Below are positions 36,761 to 45,316 of a stretch of 45,463 nt of DNA, in pieces (positions within the stretch are counted from its first letter, which is position 1; every line of letters begins with the position of its first letter). The position numbers and the translations under genes are program-made. The stretch spans positions 1 through 45,463 of the forward strand of contig CACWIN010000020.1 of the NCBI GenBank assembly GCA_902760965.1, in the 5' to 3' direction. This DNA is from an uncultured Bacteroidales bacterium. Lineage in GTDB: Bacteria > Bacteroidota > Bacteroidia > Bacteroidales > Bacteroidaceae. Under the pieces are notes generated by a model. It was not told where the DNA came from and ran no database searches. It saw only the letters and a list, made by a program, of their open reading frames with translations.

Positions 36761-36838
36761 GTTACGGGACTTCGTCCCTACGTTGGCTGTTGGCTGTTAG
36801 CCTTCGGTAGCCAATAGCTAATAGCTAATAGCCAATAG
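36761..36838 (+). repeat. nested-hairpin intergenic repeat, copy D, overlapping gcvPA 3' end
   Basis: The small hairpin gggac-ttc-gtccc (36766-36778) is followed by TACGTTGGCTGTTGGCTGTT, a short loop agccttcggtagcc, and 7-base units tagccaatagctaatagcta. The right part lies inside gcvPA: the last codons of that gene (LLAISY and the stop at 36818-36820) are written in the repeat. Central hairpin and arms are shorter than in copies B and C. Confidence 0.75.
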
Positions 36839-38149
36839 TTCAACCAATAAATCAATATCGGCATAACTGCGTTTTTCGGTGACGCAGAAACTCACGTAAC
36901 CATCCTCGGTCTCAAGGGCGCCAAAGAAACCGGCATCGGCCAGTTTTTTCTGGACCTGAGCGACGGGAACCTTTGACTTGAGCACGAACTCTTTCAGGAA
37001 TACGGCATCCTTGAATACGGGTTCAAACTGTCTGGTTGCAAGGAGCTTGTCATACAGGTAATGAGCGCGCTGATAGCACAGGTCATTTACCTGTTTAAGG
37101 CCCTCAGGACCCATCAGTGACAGATAAACCGTTACCCAGAGTGCCATCAGGCTCTCGTTTGAGCAGATGTTGCTGGTGGCTTTCTCGCGGCGGATGTGCT
37201 GCTCGCGGGCCTGCAGTGTGAGTACGAATGAGCGGCGGCCCTCCTTATCGGTTGTCTGACCAACAATACGGCCGGGCAGCTTGCGCATGTAATCCTGCTT
37301 GCAGGCCATAAAGCCTACGTACGGACCTCCGTAACACAACGGAATTCCCAATGGCTGACCGTCACCTACGGCAACATCGGCTCCCCACTCTGCGGGTGTC
37401 TTTACTACTGCCAGAGCTGACGGGTCACAGTATACTGTAAGCAGTGCCTTGTCGGCGTGCAGGGCATCGGCCATGCCTTCAAGATTCTCTATTATTCCAA
37501 AGCGGTTTACTGAAGGTACAATTGCACCGGCCACATCACCCTGGGCTATAAGTTGCTCAAGTGATGATTTACTTGTCTGACCGTTTTCCTGGGCTATCTC
37601 CTTTATGGTTATACCAGCATATTTGGCGTATGTTGCAATCACTCCCCTGACCTGCGGCAGGAGGGTGTTTGAAACCAGTACTGTGTTGCGTTTCTTGGCC
37701 TGGGCCACCATCATGCGCATGGACTCGGCGGCGGCTGTGGGGCCGTCATACATGGAGGCATTGCTCACGTCCATTCCTGTCAGGGTGCAGATCATGCTCT
37801 GGTACTCAAATATGTACCTTAGCGTGCCTTGCGATATCTCGCACTGGTACGGGGTGTAGGCGGTTATGAACTCGCTGCGCTGGGTGATGTAGGGTATCAC
37901 CGCGGGAGTATAGTGGTCATAGGCTCCGGCTCCGGCAAAGACCTTGAGCTTGGGGTTCTTTGCAGCCAGTCCCTCAAAAAAGTCACGGACCTGCTGCTCG
38001 GTCATTGCATCGGGCAGGTCGTACTCGCCTTTGTAAAGACAGTCCTGCGGGACATCGGCATACAGATCGTCCAGACTCTTCACTCCTATGCGGTCAAGCA
38101 TGGCGCGAATGTCGCTGTCCGTATGCGGAAAATAGTGGAAACCGGCCAT
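36818..38149 (-). CDS. gcvPA: glycine dehydrogenase (decarboxylating) subunit 1
   Basis: This is the N-terminal half of the split P protein, and it pairs with GcvPB. The start MAGFHYFPHTDSDIRAMLDR and the segment FAGAGAYDHYTPAVIPYITQ are typical, as are SNASMYDGPTAAAESM and CYGGPYVGFMACKQDYMRKL. The 443-residue length is usual. Its start codon overlaps the gcvH stop by one base (TAATG), so translation is coupled. The last six residues and stop are encoded by repeat copy D, so the native C-terminus may have been altered. Confidence 0.96.
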   Translation of the reverse strand: MAGFHYFPHTDSDIRAMLDRIGVKSLDDLYADVPQDCLYKGEYDLPDAMTEQQVRDFFEGLAAKNPKLKVFAGAGAYDHYTPAVIPYITQRSEFITAYTPYQCEISQGTLRYIFEYQSMICTLTGMDVSNASMYDGPTAAAESMRMMVAQAKKRNTVLVSNTLLPQVRGVIATYAKYAGITIKEIAQENGQTSKSSLEQLIAQGDVAGAIVPSVNRFGIIENLEGMADALHADKALLTVYCDPSALAVVKTPAEWGADVAVGDGQPLGIPLCYGGPYVGFMACKQDYMRKLPGRIVGQTTDKEGRRSFVLTLQAREQHIRREKATSNICSNESLMALWVTVYLSLMGPEGLKQVNDLCYQRAHYLYDKLLATRQFEPVFKDAVFLKEFVLKSKVPVAQVQKKLADAGFFGALETEDGYVSFCVTEKRSYADIDLLVELLAISY

Positions 38150-38529
38150 TACTCCTTAATGAATGCTTTGTAGGCCGATGCGTCCATCAGGTCGTCAAGT
38201 TCCGATGCATCACTCATCTGGACCTTGATGATCCAGTTCTCAAAGGCATCATCGTTGACCAGTTTGGGGTCGTCGACTACTGCGTCGTTTACCTCTACTA
38301 CTGTTCCGCTTACGGGGCTGAACAGGTCGCTGGCGGCTTTTACGCTCTCCAGGGCTCCGAATTCGGTGCCTTTCTCTACTTCATCGTCTACATCGGGGCA
38401 GTCTACGTAGGTTATCTCGCCCATCTCCTTTTGGGCAAAGTCCGTTACTCCAATGACTGCGATGTCACCTTCTGTCTTTACCCACTCGTGGGTGTCACTG
38501 TACTTTAAGCCTTCAATAATCTTGCTCAT
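38149..38529 (-). CDS. gcvH: glycine cleavage system H protein
   Basis: This is the lipoyl carrier that shuttles the aminomethyl group between P, T and L proteins. The lipoylated lysine is K64 in GALESVKAASDLFSPVSGTV. The N-terminus has YSDTHEWVKTEGD and the C-terminal region WIIKVQMSDASELDDLMDA. At 126 residues the length is standard. It lies 5 bases after gcvT and overlaps gcvPA by one base. Confidence 0.97.
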   Translation of the reverse strand: MSKIIEGLKYSDTHEWVKTEGDIAVIGVTDFAQKEMGEITYVDCPDVDDEVEKGTEFGALESVKAASDLFSPVSGTVVEVNDAVVDDPKLVNDDAFENWIIKVQMSDASELDDLMDASAYKAFIKE

Positions 38530-38534
38530 ATTAC

Positions 38535-39638
38535 TTATTTCTTATAATTTGTCTGATAAAAACGTTTCTTGATTACTTTGCCGGGGAATACTTTCTTTCT
38601 TATTCGGATGAATAATTCGGTATCCAGAGCGGCGTACTCAGACTTCACAAGGGCAAAGCAGATGCTGCGGTCCAGGGTGATGCTGTGGTAGCCGGTGGTT
38701 ACTTCACCTATGACGGTGCCGTCGGATAGCTCTACTGGGTAGCCGTGGCGGGGGATGGCTCGGTCAAAGATTTCTATGCCTACCAGTTTTTTGTCTACTC
38801 CCAGCTCTTTTTGGGTTACCAGGGCTTCGCGGCCTATGAATTCGGCTTTGTCCAGTTTGCAGAATATGCCCAGGCCGGCCTGGATGGGACTTATGTCGGC
38901 GCTCAGTTCATCGCCGTACAGGGGCAGGCCTGCTTCAAAGCGCAGGGTGTCTCGGCAACCAAGACCGCAGGGCTGGACTCCGGCTTTGATCAGACGGTCC
39001 CAGATATCTACTGTATCCTGCAGGGTGGCGTACAGTTCAAAACCGTCCTCACCGGTGTAGCCTGAACGGCTTACTATCAGACGGTTATGGTTATACTCCG
39101 CATTGCAGTATTCATAAAAGTTCAATGATTTGGCGCAATCAAGTCCCAGCACCTCCAGAACAATCTTTTCGGACTCCGGTCCCTGTATTGCTATCTGGCC
39201 CCAGATATCGGACTGGTTGTCTATCTTTACGTTGTAACCCTTTTGCTGGGCCAGCATCCAGGCGTAGTCCTTGTCTATGTTGGAGGCGTTCACTACCAGC
39301 AGGAAACTGTCGGGTTCAAACTCGCGGTAAACCAGCAGGTCGTCCACACAGCCGCCATCGGGATAAAGCATCATTCCGTACAGTATCTTGCCGGGGTTGT
39401 AACCGCTTATGTTATTTGTAAAGATATGGTTTATAAAAGCTTCGGAATCGGGTCCGCTTATAAATATCTCACCCATGTGGGACACGTCAAACACACCTAC
39501 GTTATTACGGACAGCCAAATGTTCCTGGGTAATACCCACATACTGAATGGGCATGTCAAATCCGGCAAACGGACTCATTTGAGCGCCTAAAGCCACATGA
39601 TTGTCGTAAAGACAGGTCTTTTTAATTTCTTCGGCCAT
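38535..39638 (-). CDS. gcvT: aminomethyltransferase (glycine cleavage T protein)
   Basis: T protein moves the methylene group from the H-bound aminomethyl to tetrahydrofolate and releases ammonia. Recognisable parts are the start CLYDNHVALGAQMSPFAGFD, then NNVGVFDVSHMGEIFISGPD, RSGYTGEDGFELY and the C-terminal GEVTTGYHSITL. I chose the start at 39638 (MAEEIKKTCLYDN), giving 367 residues with a 17-base overlap with the lipoate ligase gene. An upstream in-frame ATG at 39680 would add 14 residues unlike the family and overlap by 59 bases. Confidence 0.95.
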   Translation of the reverse strand: MAEEIKKTCLYDNHVALGAQMSPFAGFDMPIQYVGITQEHLAVRNNVGVFDVSHMGEIFISGPDSEAFINHIFTNNISGYNPGKILYGMMLYPDGGCVDDLLVYREFEPDSFLLVVNASNIDKDYAWMLAQQKGYNVKIDNQSDIWGQIAIQGPESEKIVLEVLGLDCAKSLNFYEYCNAEYNHNRLIVSRSGYTGEDGFELYATLQDTVDIWDRLIKAGVQPCGLGCRDTLRFEAGLPLYGDELSADISPIQAGLGIFCKLDKAEFIGREALVTQKELGVDKKLVGIEIFDRAIPRHGYPVELSDGTVIGEVTTGYHSITLDRSICFALVKSEYAALDTELFIRIRKKVFPGKVIKKRFYQTNYKK

Positions 39639-40344
39639 ATCTGATAAAGTTTTCGTCAAGATAGGTTTTTTCAATTTCAAGAACCTTATTCAGTTCAGAA
39701 CTGCTTAAAACCTGCATATCCTTACAAAAATAATCAATCAGTTTTGACTGCAAAACTTCAAAGCCAAAAAGTAATCCACAATTTTTAAGATTCTCCACAC
39801 GCTGCCTTACCGACTTTATTCCCTTGCTGTCAAGTTTCTCCTTTGAAGGGGTTATGGCTCGCTCCATTTCGGTAAAATCAGTGTCATAGAGCAGTGTTCC
39901 GTGCACTATGCAACCGGTCTTTGTGGCATAGCAGGCATTGCCCGATACCTTGCGCCCGCCCACAAGCACATCGTTATGCTCGGTACGTACCGCATCAAGT
40001 CCCATTTCACGCAGGGCATTTGCCAAATTTGACAGATAATTGTCAAATGCGGTGTTCACATCGGGACAGTCGGTTATATAAGATATCATCAGGTTGCCGG
40101 GATCGGCATACACGCAGCCGCCACCGCTTTTGCGCCGATACATGCTGATTCCGTGTTCAAGGCAGTATGGCACATTAACTTCAGCCTCCATATCCTGGTT
40201 CCGTCCGAATATTACCGTTGGCTGTACGTTCCACAGAAAGAAAGAGCCGGGCGCATTCTCCACCGCCCACTCCTCCAACGCCAGCCAGAATACCAGCCTG
40301 CGGAAGTTTGTCTGCGCTCCTTGTGGTAAAATTAAATGAGTCAT
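39622..40344 (-). CDS. lipoate-protein ligase family protein
   Basis: The enzyme attaches lipoate, or octanoate, to H protein. The ligase motif is MYRRKSGGGCVYADPGNL (residues 68-85), and the catalytic Lys is K132 in GGRKVSGNACY. The first residues carry a normal family start, and an in-frame TGA six bases upstream of the ATG forces this start. It is LplA/LipM-like at 240 residues, shorter than E. coli LplA (no full C-terminal domain). It leads the glycine cleavage operon, giving the operon its own H-lipoylating enzyme. A promoter box ends only four bases before the start codon, so the mRNA may be leaderless. Confidence 0.9.
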   Translation of the reverse strand: MTHLILPQGAQTNFRRLVFWLALEEWAVENAPGSFFLWNVQPTVIFGRNQDMEAEVNVPYCLEHGISMYRRKSGGGCVYADPGNLMISYITDCPDVNTAFDNYLSNLANALREMGLDAVRTEHNDVLVGGRKVSGNACYATKTGCIVHGTLLYDTDFTEMERAITPSKEKLDSKGIKSVRQRVENLKNCGLLFGFEVLQSKLIDYFCKDMQVLSSSELNKVLEIEKTYLDENFIRYGRRN

Positions 40345-40348
40345 CTCT

Positions 40349-40379
40349 CAAAATTAGCAAAAAAATAAATGGCAGCCAA
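40349..40379 (-). promoter_or_regulatory. promoter of the glycine cleavage operon, probably leaderless
   Basis: On the minus strand TTG (40377-40379), a 20-base spacer and TAATTTTG (40349-40356) match the Bacteroidota promoter. The -7 box is followed by AGAG and then the ATG of the lipoate ligase gene, so transcription should start at or just inside the start codon. The -33 box lies in the loop of the hairpin at 40365-40400. Confidence 0.55.
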
Positions 40380-40400
40380 CCTTACAAGACTGCCATTTAT
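40359..40400 (-). terminator. intrinsic terminator-like hairpin upstream of the glycine operon
   Basis: An 11-base perfect stem, ataaatggcag (40365-40375) / ctgccatttat (40390-40400), with a 14-base loop is followed on the minus strand by a run of seven T. It would end any minus-strand transcript arriving from the AraC side, just before the start of the operon. Confidence 0.6.
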
Positions 40401-40571
40401 CCGGGGTCCATGCATTACAGTTTAGAAAAGGAAACAAACTGTGAACACATTTAACGGACACCTTTTCATTCCAACATTGCCTTTTTACAGTCCGGAATGT
40501 CGTCTCGACAGCCCAGGATTGCACTGCAAATATCGGCATAGCATTCCGAATGGAATTAGCCAGAAAACAAA

Positions 40572-40579
40572 TAAATTTG
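40572..40579 (+). promoter_or_regulatory. possible -7 element for the AraC-type gene
   Basis: TAAATTTG fits TAnnTTTG and would leave a leader of about 90 bases. No -33 TTTG is seen at the right distance. Confidence 0.35.
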
Positions 40580-40672
40580 TCAAATTTGAAACAATGGTCA
40601 GATTTATTCTCTATCTTAGTTGTCCAAAATGAAACCGGATGAATGTAAAAATCATAACAGACAACTTGATTC

Positions 40673-41581
40673 ATGCGAAGATACAGTATTAAAGAAATAG
40701 CAAATGCTCCCAATGAATGGGGATCGGCCAGTTACAAAGACCAGATAGCTGTTTTTGACGCCCGATTTGCTGACCGAGCAACGTCTGGAGGGCTTTTTGG
40801 CATAGATGCATTTGCCATAGGATATGCCACACACGGTTACGCCGTATATGAATTCAACAATGTAGTGTACCGCCAGGAACCCGGTGACCTGTTTATGTTG
40901 GCGCCCACACACACCTGCCGTATAATAGAGTGCGGACAGAATTACAGGTTACGGTGCCTGCTGTTTGACAGTAACGGTTACAACATGTCAGTACATATGA
41001 ATTATCTTGTCAAATCTGAAAGATGGATCCAGACATATTTCAACCCCATTTTGAGACTCAACAATGATGAAGCTCAAATAATGAAGAGCTGTACAGACCG
41101 GATAATTGAACAGATAAACCGTAAGGATTGTCCTAATCACGTTGCGTTGATAAGGCTTGCCACCACATGGCATCATGTGGAACTTGACAACATATTGCAA
41201 AAACGCCAGAATGAGACAAGCGACAACAACAAGCCGTTAACCCGCAGGCAGACTCTAGCCCGTCAACTATACAATCTTATTGTAAACCATTATCGTGAAG
41301 AACATCAGGTCAACTTTTATTCGGAACAGATGTGCCTTACGCCACAGTATCTGAATCAGATAACAACCAGCGTATTCGGCAAGACACTCAGCACCATTAT
41401 TTCGGACCTGCTGTTCTCTACCGCCCGCGCAATGATACTGTCATCCCAGATGAGCCTGCAGGAGATAGCCGATGAACTGAATTTTCCCGATCAGGCATCG
41501 TTCAGCAAATTCATAAAGAAAAACGCCGGAGTAAGCCCCAACAATCTGCGCAATATGAATCCCCATCAGGGAACTATCTGA
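40673..41581 (+). CDS. AraC family transcriptional regulator
   Basis: The 302-residue DNA-binding regulator has an N-terminal half with a cupin-like sensor region (YEFNNVVYRQEPGDLFMLAP). The C-terminal AraC/XylS domain at about 200-295 has two helix-turn-helix units. The first is NFYSEQMCLTPQYLNQITTS and the second SLQEIADELNFPDQASFSKF, followed by IKKNAGVSPNNLR. The ligand is unknown. It diverges from the glycine cleavage operon and converges with the outer-membrane barrel gene, whose 3' end overlaps it by 8 bases. Either neighbour could be its target, but no operator is proven. Confidence 0.93.
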   Translation: MRRYSIKEIANAPNEWGSASYKDQIAVFDARFADRATSGGLFGIDAFAIGYATHGYAVYEFNNVVYRQEPGDLFMLAPTHTCRIIECGQNYRLRCLLFDSNGYNMSVHMNYLVKSERWIQTYFNPILRLNNDEAQIMKSCTDRIIEQINRKDCPNHVALIRLATTWHHVELDNILQKRQNETSDNNKPLTRRQTLARQLYNLIVNHYREEHQVNFYSEQMCLTPQYLNQITTSVFGKTLSTIISDLLFSTARAMILSSQMSLQEIADELNFPDQASFSKFIKKNAGVSPNNLRNMNPHQGTI

Positions 41582-44351
41582 AATTGTTAAAGCGGTAGCT
41601 GAACGATATCACGAACATTGAGGTATCGCTGAACGTACGTGTCTCATGCCAGCTTGTACCCGATACCGTTGCCGAGAATCCGTTATATGACTTGAGTATG
41701 TCACGCCATGTAACGCTTAACGTAGCCTGACGGCTCTTAAGGAAACTCCACTCGGCCGATATGTTCCACAGGCATTCCGGACGGTTGGCCGATTCCATCT
41801 CATACCCAAAGGGATGTGAGTAATTGCAGCGGGTGGATGCCCCCAGGCCAATTGATGACTGGTATGATATTTCGGCACTGGCTGTCAATCTCTTTCCTCC
41901 GCTGGCATTATCCAAATAATCACTCTTACTGTGGTCCATAGTGTAACCCACATTGCCGCTTATCATCCAAAACTGATCGGAGTATGCGCCCTCAAGTCCA
42001 ACAGTCACCCTGTGATAATCAGTTGCGCTCTTTTTTGCCTGGGCATCGGAAAATGACTGGACATATGCCACATTGTGGTTAAATGAGTGATTGGCTGTAA
42101 GGTTGACCGAAAGGTCCTGGAACGGATAAGTCAAAAACAGGTATTCGCTCATATTCCAGCTGCCGTTTATGTTATCGGGCGATGTTATACGGGCGCCTGT
42201 TTTACGGTCCAGCCTGGTCAATGTAGTTATCTGGTCAATGGTTGTACCATAAGTTACGCGGGTTCGCATCCATGATTTGAGCTGGAATTCCAGATTCACA
42301 TTGTGTGTAAAGGAGTTTTTGAGTGAGCTGTTACCCTCATGGATATTCATAGGATCGCTGTAGTCCGTAACCATGGAGAGCTGTTCCACTCCCGGAAGTC
42401 CGTTTGAACCGCTGTAGCCGAATCCAATCTGACTTTTACGGAAAATCTTGACACGGAAATCGGCATTGGCCGAATAACGGATTCCTGAATACCGGATATG
42501 TTCATCATCCTTACCGGGCATCCTGTTCATATTGTCAATGGTCATAACGACCGGCGCACCGTTAACCGACAGGTTTACCCTGAATACTGAATCCGAATAA
42601 AAATAATCCAAGTCCAATGAATTGTTCAGATCGCTGTTGCGCCTGTCATAGTATAGGGAATCCACTTGGGTCAATACTCCATTATCGCCCATATCCTCAT
42701 ATTGCTGGATACTCTTGCCGTCGTTGTATGTGAACGAGTAACCCAAGCCCAGGTAACCTATTGAACCTATTCTACGATTCAGATTGGCGCTAAAGCGGTA
42801 GTTGTTTGTCTGATTGGGAGTGTATATCCTATGATCCACCTTGCGGATGCTGTCACCGTTTCCCAACTGTGCAAAGTGGCTTTGGGTCCTGTTAATGCTG
42901 GTACCGTCGGCATCGGAACGACCCATGCCCATGTTCACATAAAAGTTATACTTTTGGTCCTCGCCAAAGTTCCACGAAAAGGTACCGCTTACATTATATG
43001 ACTTTGTGACATTGTCGCTCGTATTTGACTGGGTGGTAGCGCTTATCAGTCCCTCCCCCTGGTTGGATATGGAATCGGTAGTATTGTTGGTGTCAGTGTT
43101 CCAACTCTTGCTCATATCCATGTTGACTCCATACCACATACTCTCGTTAACCCTTCCGTTCACTCCAGCCCTTCCGTTCCAGTTATGACCGCTGTTGGAT
43201 GTGGTATTCTCGCTTACAGAGTTCTGTGTGAACTCCGGCATGAACATCTTGCTGAAATCGGATGTCTTATTCTCGTTATAATTGCTTCCGTAGCCCAACG
43301 ATGCATCGACCGATACTTTCTTGAACTCCTTGCTGTAATAGAGATTGCCGTTGGTATTCTCCGATTTTAGTTCATGAGAGTATTCATTCGGGATGGAGTT
43401 TCTTGAAAATGAGCCGTATAACTCTGAGCCGCCCTCTTTCCACATTGAACCGTCAACGGATATGTTGTATTTGTCAAAGTTCTCGGTGGTTCCCAATTCC
43501 ACGCTTCCAAAAACAGTACGGTCCATAGGTTCCTTGGTCTGCATGTCCATAACAAGGTGGTTGTCACTGTTTACCTTAAGGGTATCATCGGGTACCTCGT
43601 ATATTTTAAGGCTCTTTAGTTTGTCGGTTGGCATATTGTTGAGCGCAATGCTCATGTCGCGCTTAAAGAAAGAGTCTCCGTTAAGACGAATTTCATTTAT
43701 GTCGCGACCCAGATATGTCATCTTTCCATCGGAGTACTTAAGGCCGGGAAGGCGGCGCACCAGGTCCAGCAACACGCTTCCGGTTGGCATCTCGTATGCA
43801 TCGGCATTGAATATTATTGTATCTCCGCGCTGGTACATACGCTGCAGTTCAGCTACAATCTCAACCTCCTCGGTCGTAACAGGATTGCTCCTAAGGACAA
43901 CGGAATCCAGTTCAACATAATAAGAGTTTACCCCACTTTCCTTTTTCATGACGGGGTCAAAGATTGTATCAAGGGTCTGCATTCCAAGATACGATATCGT
44001 GACGCGCAGACGTGTATCCTTAAGCCGGTCACGACGGGACATGTATACCCAAAAGCTGCCGTCCTTATCGGCCGCCATACCGTCAAATTCAGTGGTGTCG
44101 CCCATGCATGTAACCTTTATGTTGGCACTCTGAAGCGGATATGGCTCGGGCTCAAAATAGTCCACGCCATACACCTTACCAGTAACCTGGAATGATTGCT
44201 TGATGTATGTGCGGAGCATGGACTCTATCTCAGGACTGCTCCAGTCCTGGGCCACAACTCCCGTAACTGACAACAGCGTCAATGCTGAAAAGACAGCTCT
44301 TTTTATTTTATGTTGAAAGTATTGCCAGAACATTATATAGTTCATCATCAA
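41574..44351 (-). CDS. TonB-receptor-like outer membrane beta-barrel protein
   Basis: The 925-residue protein has a signal peptide ([20 protein letters not shown]). A carboxypeptidase-regulatory-like beta domain follows ([13 protein letters not shown] to [11 protein letters not shown]), then a plug-like region ([40 protein letters not shown]). A long outer-membrane barrel of the OMP_b-brl_3 type makes up the rest and ends [14 protein letters not shown]. No SusD partner is adjacent. The substrate is unknown. The ATG at 44351 overlaps the pfkA 3' end by 44 bases. A second ATG at 44333 ([12 protein letters not shown]) gives a more normal signal peptide and a smaller overlap, so the exact start is uncertain. 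Confidence 0.82.
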   Translation of the reverse strand: MMMNYIMFWQYFQHKIKRAVFSALTLLSVTGVVAQDWSSPEIESMLRTYIKQSFQVTGKVYGVDYFEPEPYPLQSANIKVTCMGDTTEFDGMAADKDGSFWVYMSRRDRLKDTRLRVTISYLGMQTLDTIFDPVMKKESGVNSYYVELDSVVLRSNPVTTEEVEIVAELQRMYQRGDTIIFNADAYEMPTGSVLLDLVRRLPGLKYSDGKMTYLGRDINEIRLNGDSFFKRDMSIALNNMPTDKLKSLKIYEVPDDTLKVNSDNHLVMDMQTKEPMDRTVFGSVELGTTENFDKYNISVDGSMWKEGGSELYGSFSRNSIPNEYSHELKSENTNGNLYYSKEFKKVSVDASLGYGSNYNENKTSDFSKMFMPEFTQNSVSENTTSNSGHNWNGRAGVNGRVNESMWYGVNMDMSKSWNTDTNNTTDSISNQGEGLISATTQSNTSDNVTKSYNVSGTFSWNFGEDQKYNFYVNMGMGRSDADGTSINRTQSHFAQLGNGDSIRKVDHRIYTPNQTNNYRFSANLNRRIGSIGYLGLGYSFTYNDGKSIQQYEDMGDNGVLTQVDSLYYDRRNSDLNNSLDLDYFYSDSVFRVNLSVNGAPVVMTIDNMNRMPGKDDEHIRYSGIRYSANADFRVKIFRKSQIGFGYSGSNGLPGVEQLSMVTDYSDPMNIHEGNSSLKNSFTHNVNLEFQLKSWMRTRVTYGTTIDQITTLTRLDRKTGARITSPDNINGSWNMSEYLFLTYPFQDLSVNLTANHSFNHNVAYVQSFSDAQAKKSATDYHRVTVGLEGAYSDQFWMISGNVGYTMDHSKSDYLDNASGGKRLTASAEISYQSSIGLGASTRCNYSHPFGYEMESANRPECLWNISAEWSFLKSRQATLSVTWRDILKSYNGFSATVSGTSWHETRTFSDTSMFVISFSYRFNNFR

Positions 44352-45282
44352 TAGGCTTGTCTTTCTTTACAGCCTGTGCAAACGGGATATTGACCATCTT
44401 GTCATTGATTACGCCTATCATAACGTTGCGCTGTCCCTCTTTCAACGCTTCAATTGCAGCTACGCCCATACGGCTGGCCAGAATACGGTCAACTGCGCTG
44501 GGACGGCCGCCGCGCTGTACATAGCCCAGTATTGAAACACGAACATCAAATTCAGGATACTCGTTGTGCATACGCTCGGCGTAGTGCATTGCGCCTCCAT
44601 CGGCTTCCGATACAATTACTATAGAGCTGCGCTTGGATTTACGTATGCCACGCTCTATGTAGGCAGCCAGCTGGTCTATATCGGTACTGCTCTCAGGAAT
44701 GATGGCAGCTTCGGCTCCGGCTGCTATTGCGCTGTTCATGGCCAGGAAACCGGCATCGCGCCCCATTACCTCTATAAAGAATATGCGGTTGTGTGAGTTT
44801 GCGGTATCGTGAATCTTGTCCACGCACTCCACTATCGTGTTAAGTGCGGTATCGTAACCTATTGTGTTATCGGTGCCGTAAAGGTCATTGTCAATGGTGC
44901 CCGGCAACCCTATTACGGGAATGTCGTATTCGGCCGACAACTCCTGCGCGCCGGACAGGGATCCGTTGCCGCCTATCACCACAAGGGCGTCAATATTGTA
45001 TTTCTTTATTGTCTGATTTGCCTTGGCACGACCCTCGGGGGTCATGAATCTCTTGCTGCGGGCAGTTCTGAGAATGGTTCCGCCCTCAAAGATAATGCCC
45101 GATACGCTCTCGGTGGTAAACTCCTTTACTACGCCGTCAATCAGGCCTTCGTATCCACGGTAAATTCCAAAAACTTTCCAACCTTCAAATATCGCCGCGC
45201 GGGTTACCGCACGTATGGCTGCGTTCATACCGGGAGAATCACCACCCGACGTCAATATACCTATACTCTTAATCTTTGCCAT
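44308..45282 (-). CDS. pfkA: ATP-dependent 6-phosphofructokinase
   Basis: The cytoplasmic enzyme phosphorylates fructose 6-phosphate in glycolysis. Motifs from the chosen start: [13 protein letters not shown] (13-25), GGNGSLSGA at 104-112 and PGTIDNDL at 127-134. Gly in both donor-selecting positions points to ATP, unlike the PPi enzyme at 14436-16082. The usual GGDGS has Asn in place of Asp here, which also occurs in other Bacteroidota enzymes. I chose 45282 ([15 protein letters not shown], 324 residues) because the upstream in-frame ATG at 45348 adds 22 residues lying over the promoter and repeat. Confidence 0.94.
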   Translation of the reverse strand: MAKIKSIGILTSGGDSPGMNAAIRAVTRAAIFEGWKVFGIYRGYEGLIDGVVKEFTTESVSGIIFEGGTILRTARSKRFMTPEGRAKANQTIKKYNIDALVVIGGNGSLSGAQELSAEYDIPVIGLPGTIDNDLYGTDNTIGYDTALNTIVECVDKIHDTANSHNRIFFIEVMGRDAGFLAMNSAIAAGAEAAIIPESSTDIDQLAAYIERGIRKSKRSSIVIVSEADGGAMHYAERMHNEYPEFDVRVSILGYVQRGGRPSAVDRILASRMGVAAIEALKEGQRNVMIGVINDKMVNIPFAQAVKKDKPIDDELYNVLAILST

Positions 45283-45299
45283 TCTACCAAAATTTTCTG

Positions 45300-45307
45300 C
45301 AAAGGTA
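45300..45307 (-). promoter_or_regulatory. -7 element of pfkA
   Basis: The minus strand reads TACCTTTG, matching TAnnTTTG, 17 bases before the start codon at 45282. The only TTTG upstream (45322-45325) is 14 bases away, too close for a standard -33 box, and it belongs to the repeat. Confidence 0.5.
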
Positions 45308-45316
45308 CAAAAAAAA

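Larger units (their letters stand above)
40345..40672. other. divergent intergenic region between glycine operon and AraC gene
   Basis: There is no convincing gene in these 328 bases. They hold a terminator-like hairpin, a promoter for the glycine operon, a possible -7 box for the AraC-type gene, and several short palindromes: gtcgtctcgac (40499-40509), the 14-base attccgaatggaat (40543-40556) and cagttt/aaactg (40427-40442). The palindromes suggest structured RNA on the minus strand or binding sites. Confidence 0.5.

Noticed and set aside
38535-39680. Longer gcvT start at 39680
   Set aside because: The extra 14 residues (MKLKKPILTKTLSD) do not resemble the family start and would overlap the lipoate ligase gene by 59 bases.
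40401-40640. Glycine riboswitch
   Set aside because: The position suits one, but I could not find the conserved glycine aptamer core on the minus strand, and a promoter lies between it and the operon.
40354-40713. 119-residue minus-strand open frame in the glycine/AraC intergenic region
   Set aside because: It starts inside the AraC-type gene, has a Cys/Trp-rich composition unlike a protein, and runs through a terminator hairpin.
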